In this document: positions 25,301 to 46,456 of the stretch, in pieces
Layout of the letters: the number at the start of each line of letters is the position of its first letter
Numbering within the stretch: position 1 is the stretch's first letter
Assembly (NCBI GenBank): GCA_016858145.1
Contig: JAEHOE010000129.1
Span: 62,001 to 126,000 of the forward strand
Reading direction: 5' to 3'
Length of the DNA stretch: 64,000 bases
Origin: Edaphochlamys debaryana
Taxonomy: Eukaryota; Chlorophyta; Chlorophyceae; Chlamydomonadales
Notes under the pieces: model-generated
The model's input: the letters and a program-made list of their open reading frames with translations, nothing else
Told to the model about the DNA's origin: nothing
Database searches by the model: none
Program-made: the position numbers and the translations under genes

Positions 25301-25824
25301 TCCGGGCCCGGCCCGAGGTCTCAGGGAGGGGGTGTGTGGTCGGGCCCGACCGCCAAGCTCCAACCCGCGGTCGGCAGCCCTAATGCACCCCAGCCTCTAG
25401 GGTTAAACCACAGCGGTTTTCCGTATCCACAAGCTCCTTGAGTCCCTCCTTGACCATATCGCAGCACTCACGGGCCGATGATGGCTCGGGCTGATAGCCC
25501 CGGCTCTGGCTTCACGGCCGCCATCCATTTGTCTATCTCCCCCTCGAGCGTCGCGGCTGCAGTTGGCGCAAGGGGCCGAGCGACAAGCGGTGAGACGGGT
25601 GAGCTAGCGTGAGGGGAAGGCGGGGCTGGAGACGGCGTGCAAGGCCCGGGTGAGGATGGTGGGAGGTTGTCTGGCATGGCAGGCAGTGCCGACACAGGCG
25701 CTCACACGGTATACAAGCGCTGCCATGACAGACGAGCGTAAGATGTCGCGCATTGCCCGAGGCATCGCTCACCATCTCCGGAATACCAGGAGTTGGCGTG
25801 GGAGGGGCGCCTGACCTTCGGCAT
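22390..25824 (-). CDS. MEMO1: MEMO1 family protein
   Basis: Eleven exons: 25824-25773, 25556-25472, 25276-25208, 24979-24891, 24646-24564, 24132-24076, 23813-23767, 23659-23536, 23334-23275, 23027-22944, 22512-22390. They total 873 nt, 290 aa, close to human MEMO1 (297). The protein matches the family along its whole length: [86 protein letters not shown], and a C-terminal [13 protein letters not shown]. The residues matching the human metal ligands (His49, His81, Cys244) are present as His47, His79 and Cys240. The fold is related to LigB-type extradiol dioxygenases; in animals the protein binds copper and affects cytoskeleton and redox state. Its algal role is unknown. The start is chosen for the family-typical N-terminus. 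The first base of intron 24563-24133 is followed by a long poly-G run on the gene strand. Confidence 0.95.
24508..24561. repeat. Homopolymer C tract at a MEMO1 splice donor
   Basis: Nearly uninterrupted C (G on the gene strand) broken only by a few T, directly beside the donor of MEMO1 exon 5. Runs like this are prone to slippage and to sequencing error, so its length should not be trusted. Confidence 0.8.
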
Positions 25825-27078
25825 TTCGCGTTCCTTGCCGGACGCCCGGAACCTGCCGAAGCACAGCCCCGCCAGCTCCTCGGGGCCTTGAGCTATATAC
25901 ACAAGCCTATAGGTGCAGACAGCGACGTATCGCCTGTCCTAGCGCTGGCTCTGGGCCGCGCGATACCGATTCCAGAGCGTTAGGGCTTCAGCGTCGCTCT
26001 TCGTCGCTGCTGTGTGATGCGGTGTGCCTGAAGCATAGAAATGCAGGTTATGCAACGAATAACGCGTGCGTGCTGTCGGCAGGCACAGGAGCCGATGCCA
26101 CGCCAGCATCCGCGGTCCTGATGCGGGCCAGGAGGGGGTGTGTGCGAGGCAAGGACGCACTCCCTGTGGCACGCGTGCCTAGTGCGGGGGCCAGGAGGCT
26201 GTGCACCCTTGGCCCCTGTTGACTACCATGGGACACGGGGCGCGAGGTCTCTGGGCACTCAGGGCAGGCTCTGTGGGGCAGTCCGACGGTGTGCAGGGTT
26301 GCCAATACGTATCAGTCCCCGTATTGATACGGATACGTATTAATACGGATACGGCCTCTCGCTGCCGTATTAATACGGCATGGGGCGCGGGGGTACCGGC
26401 CGGGCAGCCGGGGGCCGGCGGCGGGGGGGATGGGTGCTGGGGTGCTGGGGGGCGTGGGTCGGCCGCTCAGCCGTCCGTTCCGCCGTAGCCGATACCCTAC
26501 GCGTTCCCTGCGCTTCTACGTGAACGCGGAGCGCATTCGCTCGTGCACAAGGCGGCAGTATGGGCTGCCGTACGCTGCCGTATTAATACGGCTGGGCGCC
26601 GCCGTATTAGAGCCGTATTAAGCCGTATTAGCGAGGAGGGGGCCGTATTGCGTATTAATACGCGTATTGGCCCCGGGGGCTGCCGTATTATGCAACCCTG
26701 ACGGTGTGTCTTGCATCCTTTGCTCTCGAGTACTGTGCCGTCTCCCTCCCCTCTCGCCTCCTCCCGCAACTTCAACTCCAGCTGCCGCCGCTGCTCCATC
26801 CTGCCCTGCCAGGTCGCCCTTTCTTCTCGGCCCCTTCTCCCTCCCGCCGTCCTCTCCCTCCTACCCCTCCAGCCCTCCAGCTCCCACCACCTCCCCTTCG
26901 CCTTCTCCATGTCCATCTCCTCCACTACCCGCCCCCGTACCACCCGCCCCCATCCCCCTCCTTGCCTCACAGCCCCGCCAGATTGCCCGGCCCCACCGCC
27001 TCTCCGTCGCTGCTCCTTCCCTTCCCGCCCTCCTGATCCCGTCCCCCACGCATCCACTCGCCCCTCCCAGCCTCCCAC
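25825..27078. other. Region between the MEMO1 start and the NDUFAF7 stop, with a transposon insertion
   Basis: 1.25 kb upstream of MEMO1 and downstream of NDUFAF7 (both on the minus strand). It holds the MEMO1 promoter/5' UTR and the NDUFAF7 3' UTR. A 407-bp hAT-type element (26294-26700) lies in the middle. No additional gene is supported. Confidence 0.5.
26294..26700. mobile_element. Non-autonomous hAT-type element (MITE) with 8-bp target duplication
   Basis: The left end reads CAGGGTTGCCAATACG and the right end, read inward on the other strand, CAGGGTTGCATAATACG, so the termini are inverted repeats beginning CAGGG. They are flanked by a perfect 8-bp direct repeat ACGGTGTG at 26286-26293 and 26701-26708. 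CAGGG-type ends and an 8-bp target duplication are the signature of the hAT superfamily. The interior codes for nothing but is packed with palindromic CCGTATTAATACGG words and halves of it, clustered near both ends. Such subterminal arrays are typical transposase binding sites in hAT elements. Its AT-containing palindromes contrast sharply with the GC-rich surroundings. Confidence 0.88.
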
Positions 27079-30712
<3,634 letters not shown>

Positions 30713-32879
30713 GTCGTGCCGCGGCTGTGCCATGCCTGGTGCAGCCCTCGATGGCCCACGCGAGGATGCTGCAGCACTGCGAGAGGCCGCCGAGCCGCCT
30801 ACAAGCCCATAAGGTCAGTCCGAGTAAGGGGGAAAGGTTTGGGGAAGGGCACAATGCAGAGCAGTGAGCGTGCGCGAAGTGGACAGACCGGGGAAAGCCG
30901 TGTGGGAAGTGGTCTGATAGGGTGCTGTGCCGTGCAGGCGTGCCCAGCCATCAAGGTCCAGCCATCACGGTTTTAACGCCCTTCCTACGACGCCTCCCCA
31001 CACCTACCCACCCTCTTTACACAGCCCAACGACAGCAGCTGCTGGGCTGCTGTGGGTGCCATGCTGTCCAGGCCAGTTGCGTACTTGCATCGTGGGCGCG
31101 CACAGCAGGATGCGATGGAGCCCTGACGTGGAGAGGCGACACCGAGGGCAGCCGCACAGTGACGTTGACGTTGGCCTCCCTTCTTGTCATCGTGCACGGT
31201 GCTGCTGATGCGGCCGGGCTACGTTGACACCACCAGCGAGGTGCGGCCAGCCGGCTGTACAGGGCGAGCGGGTGTGGGCCCTGCGCTTGGGGGCTGCAGC
31301 TGCGGGGGCTTGTCATCCCGTACCCAGTTGCATGAAAACCGGCTTCCCTCGAGTCTAATCTTGTCCCAGACCCGGAGCCGCGCAAGGCCAGTCGCCTCCC
31401 TCCACGGGCCATCGCCTCCCTGCGAGCCCCTCCTCACAGCTCCCCGCCCCCACTCGCCAGCGTGTCCGGCGTATGGTTCACCCAGCAGTGAACCTGTACC
31501 ACCTTCATCTCCTGCGAAAGGAGCTTCAACCCCAGCGTCCGTTCGCCCCTGCCGTCGCCCTCGCCCGTCCCGCAGATGACACGCGTCGCCGGCGCGAGCC
31601 GCCCTTCGTTTAGGAGCCCCCCTCTTGGATCCGGGGAAAGTCACATCAGCGCTAGAGGTGAGCCGCTTGCGTCGGTCCTCTGGCTGCAGGTTTGTGTCCC
31701 TCCGCGGTCACCGGAGGGAAGTTGGAGAGGGGTTTCAGGGCGGGGTTTCGGCGGCCGGGCGAGTGCATGGCGGGGCAGTCAGAAGCGCGGGACGCCTCCT
31801 GACCCTGCCCTTGGACCCACCGGTGACCACCACCTAGGACAATACGATGCGAGAACCCTGAAAAGGCGCGCTTGCGGGATGAGAACCAACACGGCGGCAA
31901 AACACAGAAGCACTTGCTGATCAACCACCTTTTGAGTCATCAGCCCTGACAGGGTGGGGGCCAGGCGGCCAACGCCACAAGGGCGGCAGGTACCAGCTCT
32001 GGATCTGTGTTAAGCGTAGGAGGACACGTTCCCGCTGAACTCCCGGTCCAATGTATGTGGACGACAAGAGACGTACCGCATAACTAAGCCGGACGTATCG
32101 GGCCCTGGAAAAGTGAGGGGCGCAGAGGCGCCGTGGGAGAGCGGCCCATGTGCATGCCTTCCACTCCCCATCATCCCTCGTCTGGGCACATGGCTGTGGC
32201 AGTGCCTGCTGGCGCTCGGAGCCGAGCTGCGACGTATTCTGCCCGCGGCGGTTTCGGCCACCGTTTTTACGCCCCGTTTTGTGCTTGCGCGGACCGACCG
32301 GTGCCCCGTACCCAGCGCCCTTGGACGCATGGCCACGTGTAAGAAAGAGTAATTGCGAAGGCGTTGCGGCGGCTACGGGCCAAGCGCGCTTAGTGCCGAG
32401 TGGCTGAGTGAGCGGGCAAGCGACGTCGGCGACGAGTACGTCCCGGCGCCATTGCATTGCAATTGCATTGCAGTATGCCTATTCTGGCTGGATCTCGTTG
32501 TGCGAGTTGTTGAGCGCTGAACATGGTGTATTGAAGTCGTTGGCAAAGTGCCGTGGCCGAGCGACCCAAACACAAGGGGCTACAGGCACACAACCCAAGC
32601 TGATGCTGATATAGAATAGATAGAGACCTCACAGGATTAGTCGCCAGGCACAAAGCTCAGCGCGGCCGAAGTACCCCTGCAAAAACGCTTAACACAGGCT
32701 CCAGAGCTCGCCTTGGCGTCAAAGACCTGGTCCATAGATGTCTGGAAAGACCAGCTCGCCTGCAAACTTCTCGCGTTTCGACAAGTCCGGACTCTGGAAG
32801 GCCTAACACAGGGCCCCGGCCGCAGTGCCCGGGCGACGTAGCACCAAACTACGGCGCGTGATTAACACGCAGGACGGAG
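30713..32879. promoter_or_regulatory. Divergent intergenic region (NDUFAF7 and kinase A)
   Basis: 2.2 kb between the NDUFAF7 start codon (minus) and the kinase A start (plus). Frames on both strands at 31184-31644 are open for 130-140 codons but look like GC-driven chance frames. A small TTGCATTGCAATTGCATTGC repeat lies near 32450-32472, and a TTGCATTGCAATTGC copy also occurs near 4443. No gene is supported. Confidence 0.45.
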
Positions 32880-35800
32880 ATGCAGGTGGGCGGAGCGGGT
32901 CACGGCCCACCGCATCAGTGGTCGCACAAGCACAAAAGCCCCCGCCAGGGTCCAAGGGGTGACCCGAAGGACGCTGGTGGTGATACCTGACGGTCCAGCG
33001 ACTTAGGGTGTCGCATGGCGTGGTGGAGCCGAGAACGACATTTGCCAATCGTTTTCCGTCCGCCCCCGTTTGACCCGCCGGTGTCGCAGGCTTACGACTA
33101 CAAGAGCACTCTTGGCGAGGGTGAGCGGCTCATCTCATTTGCCGGGGCCATGTGCCTACCTGAAGGTGGCTGGTTGCGCCGCACCAGGCGGTTGCGGCCG
33201 CTTGCTCGTTCACCCAGGTTCACGCGGCCGCAGACCGCGCCCCGGCCACCGTCCTCCGGTCCCTGACGCTCTTGTAACCCCTACCGTTCCTTGCAGGAGC
33301 GTATGGGACAGTCTGGCGCTGCAGCCAAGTAGCAACGGGAGTTGATGTTGCGGTCAAATGCTTCAAGCAGGCACACGATGTGCCCGAGGTGAGTCAGGCG
33401 GCCAGTAGAGGACAGGCCAGCCCGGCTCTGTCCCAGGCGATCTTGCAGCGCAGGGTGATGCCGTAGCTTGCTGTATGGCAGCAGCAAGTACCGGGTCGTG
33501 GGACATGAAGGTTGAGAGTGACCGGCACGCCTGCATGAACTCGGGCCCTTGCTTGCAGCGTGGGTTGCACACCAGCGCCTCTCCCAGCCGCAAAACGCCC
33601 TTCCTCCTTCTCACTTTCCTTCTTCCCCCTTCCCATTTCCTTGCTTGCCCCTTGTTGCAAAGATCATGAAGCTGGCAATGCGTGAGGTGCGCGTCCTCCG
33701 CAGCCTGGACCACCCCGCAGTGGTGAAGCTGCTGGACGCGTTCCGGAGCAAGACCGGCAGGGTCTACATGGTGAGCCTCGCGCACATAGGGCGAGCTGCC
33801 AGTAGTGGTGGTGGTCGATGAGTCGAAGCGGCCAGGGCATATGGCCATGCAAGCAAAACTGGCAGGCAGGAGTCGGACACAAGTGGTTGTGTCCTCAACG
33901 TGCGTGGTCGGCCTGCTCCTCGCAGACCCGGGCACGCACCTGCCAGCAGGTCGCGCTTCACTGCGGCTGACCTCGCGCGATTGTGTGTGACCGCGTGCAG
34001 GTGTTCCCCTACCTCCAGTCAACCGCCTACCACGCCCTGTGCGTAAACCGGGAGGGGCTGCCTGCTGGTCAGATCAAGCTGATTGCCTGGCAGGTGGCGC
34101 AGGCGCTGGCGTACCTGCACGGGAAGAAGGTGAGAACGACGAGCAGGCTGGGTATCCGGCGCAGTGGAGCCTCCGTGCAGGCTCAGCCCCTGACGGTCAC
34201 AGGGATTTGTCGGGAGGTTGACAGGCTGCAAGCGCCGCTCCTCTGGGCGGAGCCGTTCCCGCATGCTCAGTTTCCCACTGACACCTCGGGCGAGGTCGGG
34301 CGCACCTACATATGACACGGGCATCTGGTTGAGCCCCTACGCTGAGCCCCTGCTGTCGCCTCCCGTGGCCCCCACCCTAGATCGTGCACCGGGACATCAA
34401 GCCCGCCAACATCCTCTTGGGTGAAAGCGATTCCGTCAAGTTGTGCGACTTTGGCTTCGCCCGTGTGACCCGCTGCGGCCCACGAGAGGTGGAGCGGCTG
34501 TCGAGCTACGTGGTCACGCGCTGGTACCGGGCGCCAGGTGGGCTGGGAACCGCCTGGGCTATCCTTCTAGAACGGCCGGGAGGATGGGGCCGAAGGGCCA
34601 CGATGCCTCTAGCTTACAATGCCTTCACGCCCTTTAGCTCACTGCCCTGTTCGCCTCCTTGCTCCCATGCAGAGGTGCTGGTGGGCGATTCGTACGGCCC
34701 CGCCTCTGACATCTGGTCGCTGGGCTGCGCCATGGCGGAGCTGGCGACTGGGATGCCAATCTTCCAGGGTAGGTTCCCTGAGTTGAGGCAGCCCCCCCTC
34801 AGACAATTACGGCCGTTGGTTGGGTTACCAAATGACGACGCTGCTGGATCCCTGACAGTCTTCGCCGGCCTCACCCCACCCCATCTGCTGCTCTCTTCCG
34901 CCTCAGGCCGCTCCACCGCCGACCAGCTCTGGCGCATCATGCGCTGCTTCGGACCCCTGACGCCGCACCAGGTCGGTTGCACACACCTTGTGGCAGGCAA
35001 CACTCGCATTCTAGTGTTCAGACCGGCAGCCTTGCGCGCAACTCAGTACAGCCAGTGGGCTCGTCCGGTGTTTTTTGCTTTACGCGCTTCATAACCTGCA
35101 CGCCTGCTGACAGCTGTTTCTGCCTTCGCTTTGACCCGCAGGAAACGCTGATGAAGGCGAGCGAGCAGCTGACGGCCGAGGGGCTGACGGTGCCCCCGCG
35201 CGGGCGCTCGCTGCGGGAGCGACTGCCTGCGTCGCGCGTGGACCCCAGCCTTTTCCACTTCCTGGAGGCCTGCCTGAAGGTGGAGCCCCGTGCGCGGCCC
35301 ACAGCAGCGGAGCTGCTCCAGATGCCGTACTTCTGGAGCGTGCCCAAGCTCCTGGCCCCATCCGTCAAGGCCGAGTATGACGCCTGGGAGGCGCAGCAAC
35401 GGCAGGAGTCCAAGCGGCAGCGGGCCAACGAGGAGGAGCCCCAGCCCCAGAAGGAGTCGCGGAGCGAGGCAGCGGCGCCACCGCCACCTGCGCTGGCCGT
35501 GCAGCTTCCTGCGGACGAGGACCCCGCTGAGGCAGCGACTACGCCCACCGGCCCCGACCCTCCCTCAGCGCAGCTCGTCCTCATCCCACCAACTCCGGAC
35601 AACGAGCTGCTGGCCGCTGAGCCGTCGCCCTCGCCTGCGTCCTTGGGCGTCGGCATGGTGGTCGACGTTGCAGCCCTGGGCACGAGGTGGGCGGGTCCCG
35701 CTGTGGCCGAGGGCCAGGGACCCGCCGACGGCTGCGGCCGCATGGAGGAGGGCACCACCTCGGAGTGTGACGAGGTCCAGGAGTCCGCCGACACCACGGC

Positions 35801-38102
35801 CCCGGACGCGGATGGCGCGTCGGACCCAGCGAATGTGGCCCAGCAGCGCAGGGCGCTCGAGGAGGCCGTTGCGCTGGAGTCCGAGAAGGACAGTGAGCCG
35901 CAAGCTTCCACGAGGGCCGCAGTTGCAGAGCCGGCAAGAGTTGGGCCCACCATGAGGGCCTCCCTTTCTGTGATGCCCACACCGTTCAGCGACGATGCGG
36001 CCGTGTCGGCGCTCGCGGCCGTCATCTCGCCACCCGGCCTCTTTGGCAACAACCGCAGGGGCGGCCTGCTGCAGCTGCAGGAGGCCAGCACGGGCACCCA
36101 TCAGGCGGTCGGGTCGCAGCCTCGCTGGCCGCCGCTGTTCCGCCGGGCCCAGACGCTGTCGGCGGCGAACACGGCACCGGTCGCCTGCCTGCCCACGGAG
36201 GTGGACCCGCTCCGTGTCTCAAACTACGGTGGTGGCATCATGATTGGCGGCGGCGGTGGCATGCTGAGCCAAGCCTTCAGCGGAGCCCAGGGCCGGCGGG
36301 CCACCCTCCAGGCCGGCCCGGGCCCCATCGTGGGCATTCTTGGCAACGCAGCCTCGGGCTCTCTGCAGCTCCCGGCCGACTCCATCCTCTCAGCAGCAAA
36401 CTCCAGCACGATCCGCGACATTTTCACCGGTGGTCTCGGCCCGCTCTTCGACTCGCCCGCGGTCGAGCGTTACGCCCACACCGACTCCGCCAACAGGGCC
36501 CGCCTCTACGCGGGTCCGCTTGCGCCACTGGCTGGCCGGGCTCCAGGCGCTCCGGGCGGTCGAATCATCGGTGTGGCCGTTCAAGGCACGTTCGCGTACA
36601 CGCCCGAGGTCTTTTCGCGCGTCTCCATTGCGAGCTCGGTCGGTACCAGCCGCATGTGCCAGGAGGCGGCTTATATGCAGGCCTCGGCTTCGGGCTACAT
36701 GCAAGCTTCAGTGTCGGGCTACATACAGGCCTCAGCTTCGGGCTACATGCAGGCGTCGGCGTCGGGCTACGCGGGGCTGGACATCGGAGCCCTGACGTCG
36801 CCGACCGATGCGCCACAGGTGTCCATGGTCCGCATGTCGAGCAGCGGCGTGACGGAGCAGTCAAGGCGCGCTGTGGCCGCGGCCGTGGCTGCGGCTGCGT
36901 CCCTGTGGGCGACGCAAGATGCTATGACAAGCCCCGAAGGCGGGCCGCGCGCGTCGGTGCCGGGCGACGAGCAGCTCAGCGGCCAGCCAGATAGCCAGCA
37001 GGGCAGTCAGCAGAACAGCAGCGCCGGCAACACCAGCCACGGCGCTCGGGCAACGAGCAAGGGCGCATCGGGGCGGCTGTATACCTTGGAGCGAGCTTCG
37101 TCATTGGGCGGTCCTGCCACTGCCACGCTCAACGTCCACAGCCACAGCACCGGCGGTCGACCGACCTGCCCCCACGCGGACCTCCTGCTCAGCGCCGGAG
37201 GGCGGCCGAGGCTGCCGGGCTCGAACACGGGCGTCCCGCCCTCGTCCCGCCTGGCGTCATCGCTGCTGAAGCGGTCCGGCACATTCGCCACAACAAGCTG
37301 TCCCGCGGTAAATGCGCTGCCAATCATGGATGCCACCGTGGAGCCCATCGAGGAGGAGCGCTCGTCCGGCAACCACATCCCACTGACCCGCAGCATCACG
37401 ACCGGCCAAGCTGTCTTGGCAACAGGAGAAGAGAGTGCACCGCCAGGCACATCGGCGCCGACGCCGGGCACGGCTGGGGGCACATGGGAGAGCCCCGAGC
37501 TTGCAGTCGCCGCTGCAGAGAACCTGCGCTGGCGACAGAGCGTGGGTCGTCAGGCGAACCTGGCTGCGCGGGCAACCACGCGCAGCCGCAGCCGCCTTGG
37601 TGGAGCTGTGTCGACTGACACCGCCAAGAGCAGCACCGGCATGAGCACACCAAAGGAGGGCATGTGCACAGCCAACGGGCCCATGGCTGTGTCGCTTGAC
37701 ACGATCCTCCTGGTGGACGAGCACCCTGGCGGCCCGGAGGCGACTCCCACGCCCATGCCCCCACCATCACGGTGCCAAGTTGCGCTGCGACCGGACTCTT
37801 TTGGCGGCCTGGCACCCACGACGGCCTCCCTCACCCAGGCCCGCGGAGACCACGGGCTTGGTCCCAGGGTAGTCACGACTGGGGAGGCCGGGACGCCAAA
37901 GGCGGAGCACGAGCCAGCGTCTGCTACGGGCAAACTGCAAGGGCTCAAGCGCAGCCTGCTGCGTAGCAAGAGCAGCTCCAAAGCGACAGAGGAGCAGGTG
38001 CAGAACGGTGATGGCAGCCAGAAGACGGGACCCAAGCCAGCAAGTAACAAAGCCCTGCGAGCTCTGCGCCGCTTGTGGAAGCGTGTTACGACCGTGGTGT
38101 GA
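32880..38102 (+). CDS. CDKL-like protein kinase A with ~950-residue tail
   Basis: Exons: 32880-32885, 33090-33120, 33297-33388, 33663-33770, 34001-34129, 34381-34537, 34673-34768, 34907-34971, 35142-38102. Total 3645 nt, 1214 aa. The first coding exon is only ATGCAG; the two paralogues have ATGGAG in the same place, which supports it. Complete kinase fold: LGEGAYGTVW, Lys33, Glu51, [13 protein letters not shown] (Asp127, Asn132), DFG 145-147, [26 protein letters not shown], and RPTAAELLQMPYF. CDKL features are [16 protein letters not shown] and the [13 protein letters not shown] segment after subdomain IX. The TEY activation motif of CDKL5-type kinases reads SSY here. The tail is Pro/Ala/Ser/Gly-rich with an 8-residue repeat (36672-36767) and ends in a basic amphipathic segment (LRALRRLWKRVTTVV). 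CDKL kinases of green algae include flagellar-length regulators; that role here is inference. Confidence 0.9.
36672..36767 (+). repeat. Four tandem 24-bp units encoding YMQASASG
   Basis: Four consecutive copies within the kinase A tail encode YMQASASG, YMQASVSG, YIQASASG and YMQASASG, followed by YAG. Units differ by silent or conservative changes, so the peptide has been kept while the DNA drifted. Confidence 0.88.
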
Positions 38103-40827
38103 CGATCTGACGGCATGGGGCCTTGTTGAGCATTCAGCTTGTTACTAGGCTTTATGTTGAATGGCCCGCACCAAGCTCATTGCAACTGTCATGTCTTGGC
38201 GGAGTTGGCCAACGGCCGGCTGCTAGTGAAGTGGGACGACTGCAGCACCTTGGAAATGCGTACAAGCGTGCTTGGCGGCAAAGTTATCAGATGTGTTGGT
38301 TCCGAGGTGACACACTGACCGGTGGGATGACAAAGTGACCAACGATGACCAAAGAGTTGCAGCAATGCCACACCTGGTACCGCATGCAACGCAGGTAGGG
38401 CAGTTATATGGCTGCAAGTTGCAAGAAGCATGTTGGATGGCAGTCAGGTTGCCGAGAGCCCAGCAGCCCTGTTTCGTGGCAGTTGTTAACCATGTGGGCA
38501 GACCCTTGACAATCTGGCGTGCATTTTGTAAACGTGCATGTTCAGTGTGGCGTCTTGTATAGGGGATGAATGTTGCGGCACGCCGTGGTGTGAAGGCCGT
38601 GGTGTAAAGCCCGGTGCTGAGAATCGTGCCTTACTGATTAATCAGGACTGCGAATCCTTGGTTAGAACCTTTTGAGCATACGTTGTTGCAGTCCTGAAAT
38701 TGATATTTGCAACGAACCGCTCCTCCTCGGCTTTCCACAACAAAGTTAATTACGGCCTTCGGGGGCACGTGTGAGTCAGTGTGAGCATTGAGCAAGTGTT
38801 CTACTCTGCACGGACGGTTTCAGTTTGAAGGGATAGCCAGATCTGAAGCCTCCGCTGTGCAAGCGTGGGCTCTGACAACAGTGAAGTTAGCTGGCTCAAG
38901 AAGGGGGATGCGGTCAGGCTTGGTCTTGCGGGTACCGTACGACTGTTCCCGCCGTTTTGTGACGTGCTGCATACGCTGCCGCCATTGCGATTTACCACCG
39001 GTAGTCACTATTCAATTCAAAGCTGCGCTTTGTGCTCCCCTCTGGAAGAGGGCGCCAGAGGGCATGGACGATCAAACGAATGAGAATAAGCGGAGGTTAA
39101 CCGCCGCAGGCGTGCATCTGGCCGCCCAGGACATGCGTATAATGCATGAGAGCTTCGTGAGGGTGAGTCTCCAACTGCCGCCAGGCTGTTTAATGAGACG
39201 CTTACGGCAACATGGTCCGCCACCTGGCAAGTGGCACATCCAGTCGGCGGTGGGCGTTGCTGCGAAACTCAGGCCCTACCGGTGTTGGACATTGAGGGAT
39301 GAGTGCTTGGTGCGCCGAACTTCTGGTTCTGGTTGCGGCGGGCGACTGCCGGTGTGTTGCAGAGGAAGATGAGTCAGGGGAAGGGAAGGGGATTGCGGTC
39401 CCCTTGTTGACAGGGCCGGGAGTGCAGGGCGCGAGGTAGGCCGGCTGGGTGTCGTGCCAGGGCGCTGCGCGGCTTGTGGCTCTCCAGTGAGGCTTGAACG
39501 ACAGAAGAATGTGGCGGAGTAAGCCATTACACCATCGCAGATCACTTCAGCGGGGTGGGGGGCATGTCAACAAAGGGATTAAGCCGCATTCCGCGCAGGA
39601 ACCTGGGGTTTGTGATACCAGTAGCACGCAGGCTGTGTGGCCAGGTGTGGCCCTGCCGCCGTTGAAGGCATTGTAGTGTGGTGTCACGTCGGCGCCTGTA
39701 ACCGGGCATCTTTTGACGTGTGCCGCTTTCCTGCCTCACTGCAGCTGCCACTGGCCCTTGAATGGGCGATGCCTGCCAGCAGCCGCTTGCAGCTGTGATC
39801 AGGGGCAGGGGTACCCGGGCCGTGATGTATGCATGCACGCCCTGCTCGCGGAGGAAGTCGTCTCCTCAGGGGTCTCCTTGGTTGCGGTCGCACAGGAGGG
39901 GCCCTCTGGGAGTACAGCTTGCTGAAGGAGCCACGAGCAAGGGGCCTCTGAGGATGCAGCCTGCCACGAGCAAGCCTTCACGAGCGGTGCGGGATGGAGC
40001 GTGCCCGCGCCAAATTGTACTGCTGCCTCCGCACACGTCGTTGTGTCGGATCCCCACGCAAACGCGGTACTTCACTGGGTACATTGGTGCGTTTCCTGTC
40101 TTCGCCAGCTTCGAGTCCTCTGTTGAAGCGAGTCGGCGGACATGGGCATTGACGGTACCGTCACTATGCCCGCAATCCCTGAATAGCGTTGGACACCAAC
40201 TGGACTCCGTAGAGGATACAAGTTAACTCGCTCATGATGATTTGGTCAAGACGCGTCTGTAAGCGGCAAACTGCTGAATGGCGGTTATTAGCTAGGAGAA
40301 CAGTGTGAGTATTGCGGCCGACAGCGGCTCTTATTGGCTGTGATCAAGCTGCTGGCACTACAGCTGACAGAAGTTGCTTCGGGACGGTATTAATGATTGC
40401 TCGTCTTGGTTGCAGGACCGGTGGCTTTATGGAGCGTACAGTCTTGGTTATAGCAGCCCATAATCTATGTGTACAAGCTTCCGCGGCTAACGCAAGTGAA
40501 CGCCGCTAGCGTTGCACGCAAATTGCGCGCGTTTACCATGCTCAAGCCTCCCCGCTGTGCTTGCTGACGGTCGCTTTGCAAACGGCGCCCCTTGGAGGTT
40601 ATCCAAGCCTCTGGGCTGGGCTTCCGGCGACGGTGGGAGCCATTCCCGCGGGCTCACCCCGTCACTGTCGCGGACCATGCTGCTGTGGCACTACAGAACC
40701 ACAGTTTGACAGGACGCAACACTTGGGGAAGAGCCACGGTGAAAGCGCATTGCCGCGACGAACCGCGCCTGCGAGAGGCGCAATGTGCCCTCCTTAGGGC
40801 ATTCAATCAAGGAGTTGATCTCTTTGG
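38103..40827. other. Intergenic region between kinases A and B
   Basis: 2.7 kb, 3' UTR of kinase A and promoter/5' UTR of kinase B. It is less GC-rich than the coding parts. It includes TGTAA words at 38527 and 38603 and a 12-bp perfect palindrome CTGATTAATCAG at 38634-38645. No coding sequence is supported. The open frames at 38788-39372 and 39762-40226 show no family features. Confidence 0.45.
38527..38607 (+). terminator. Candidate poly(A) signals (two TGTAA) of kinase A
   Basis: TGTAA at 38527-38531 and again at 38603-38607, 425 and 500 nt past the stop, a normal 3' UTR length for this kind of alga. Short motif, so tentative. Confidence 0.45.

Positions 40828-46456
<5,629 letters not shown>

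Noticed and set aside
31184..31644. Open frames on both strands upstream of kinase A
   Set aside because: Pro/Arg/Ser-rich composition expected by chance at this GC content; no splice partner or domain.
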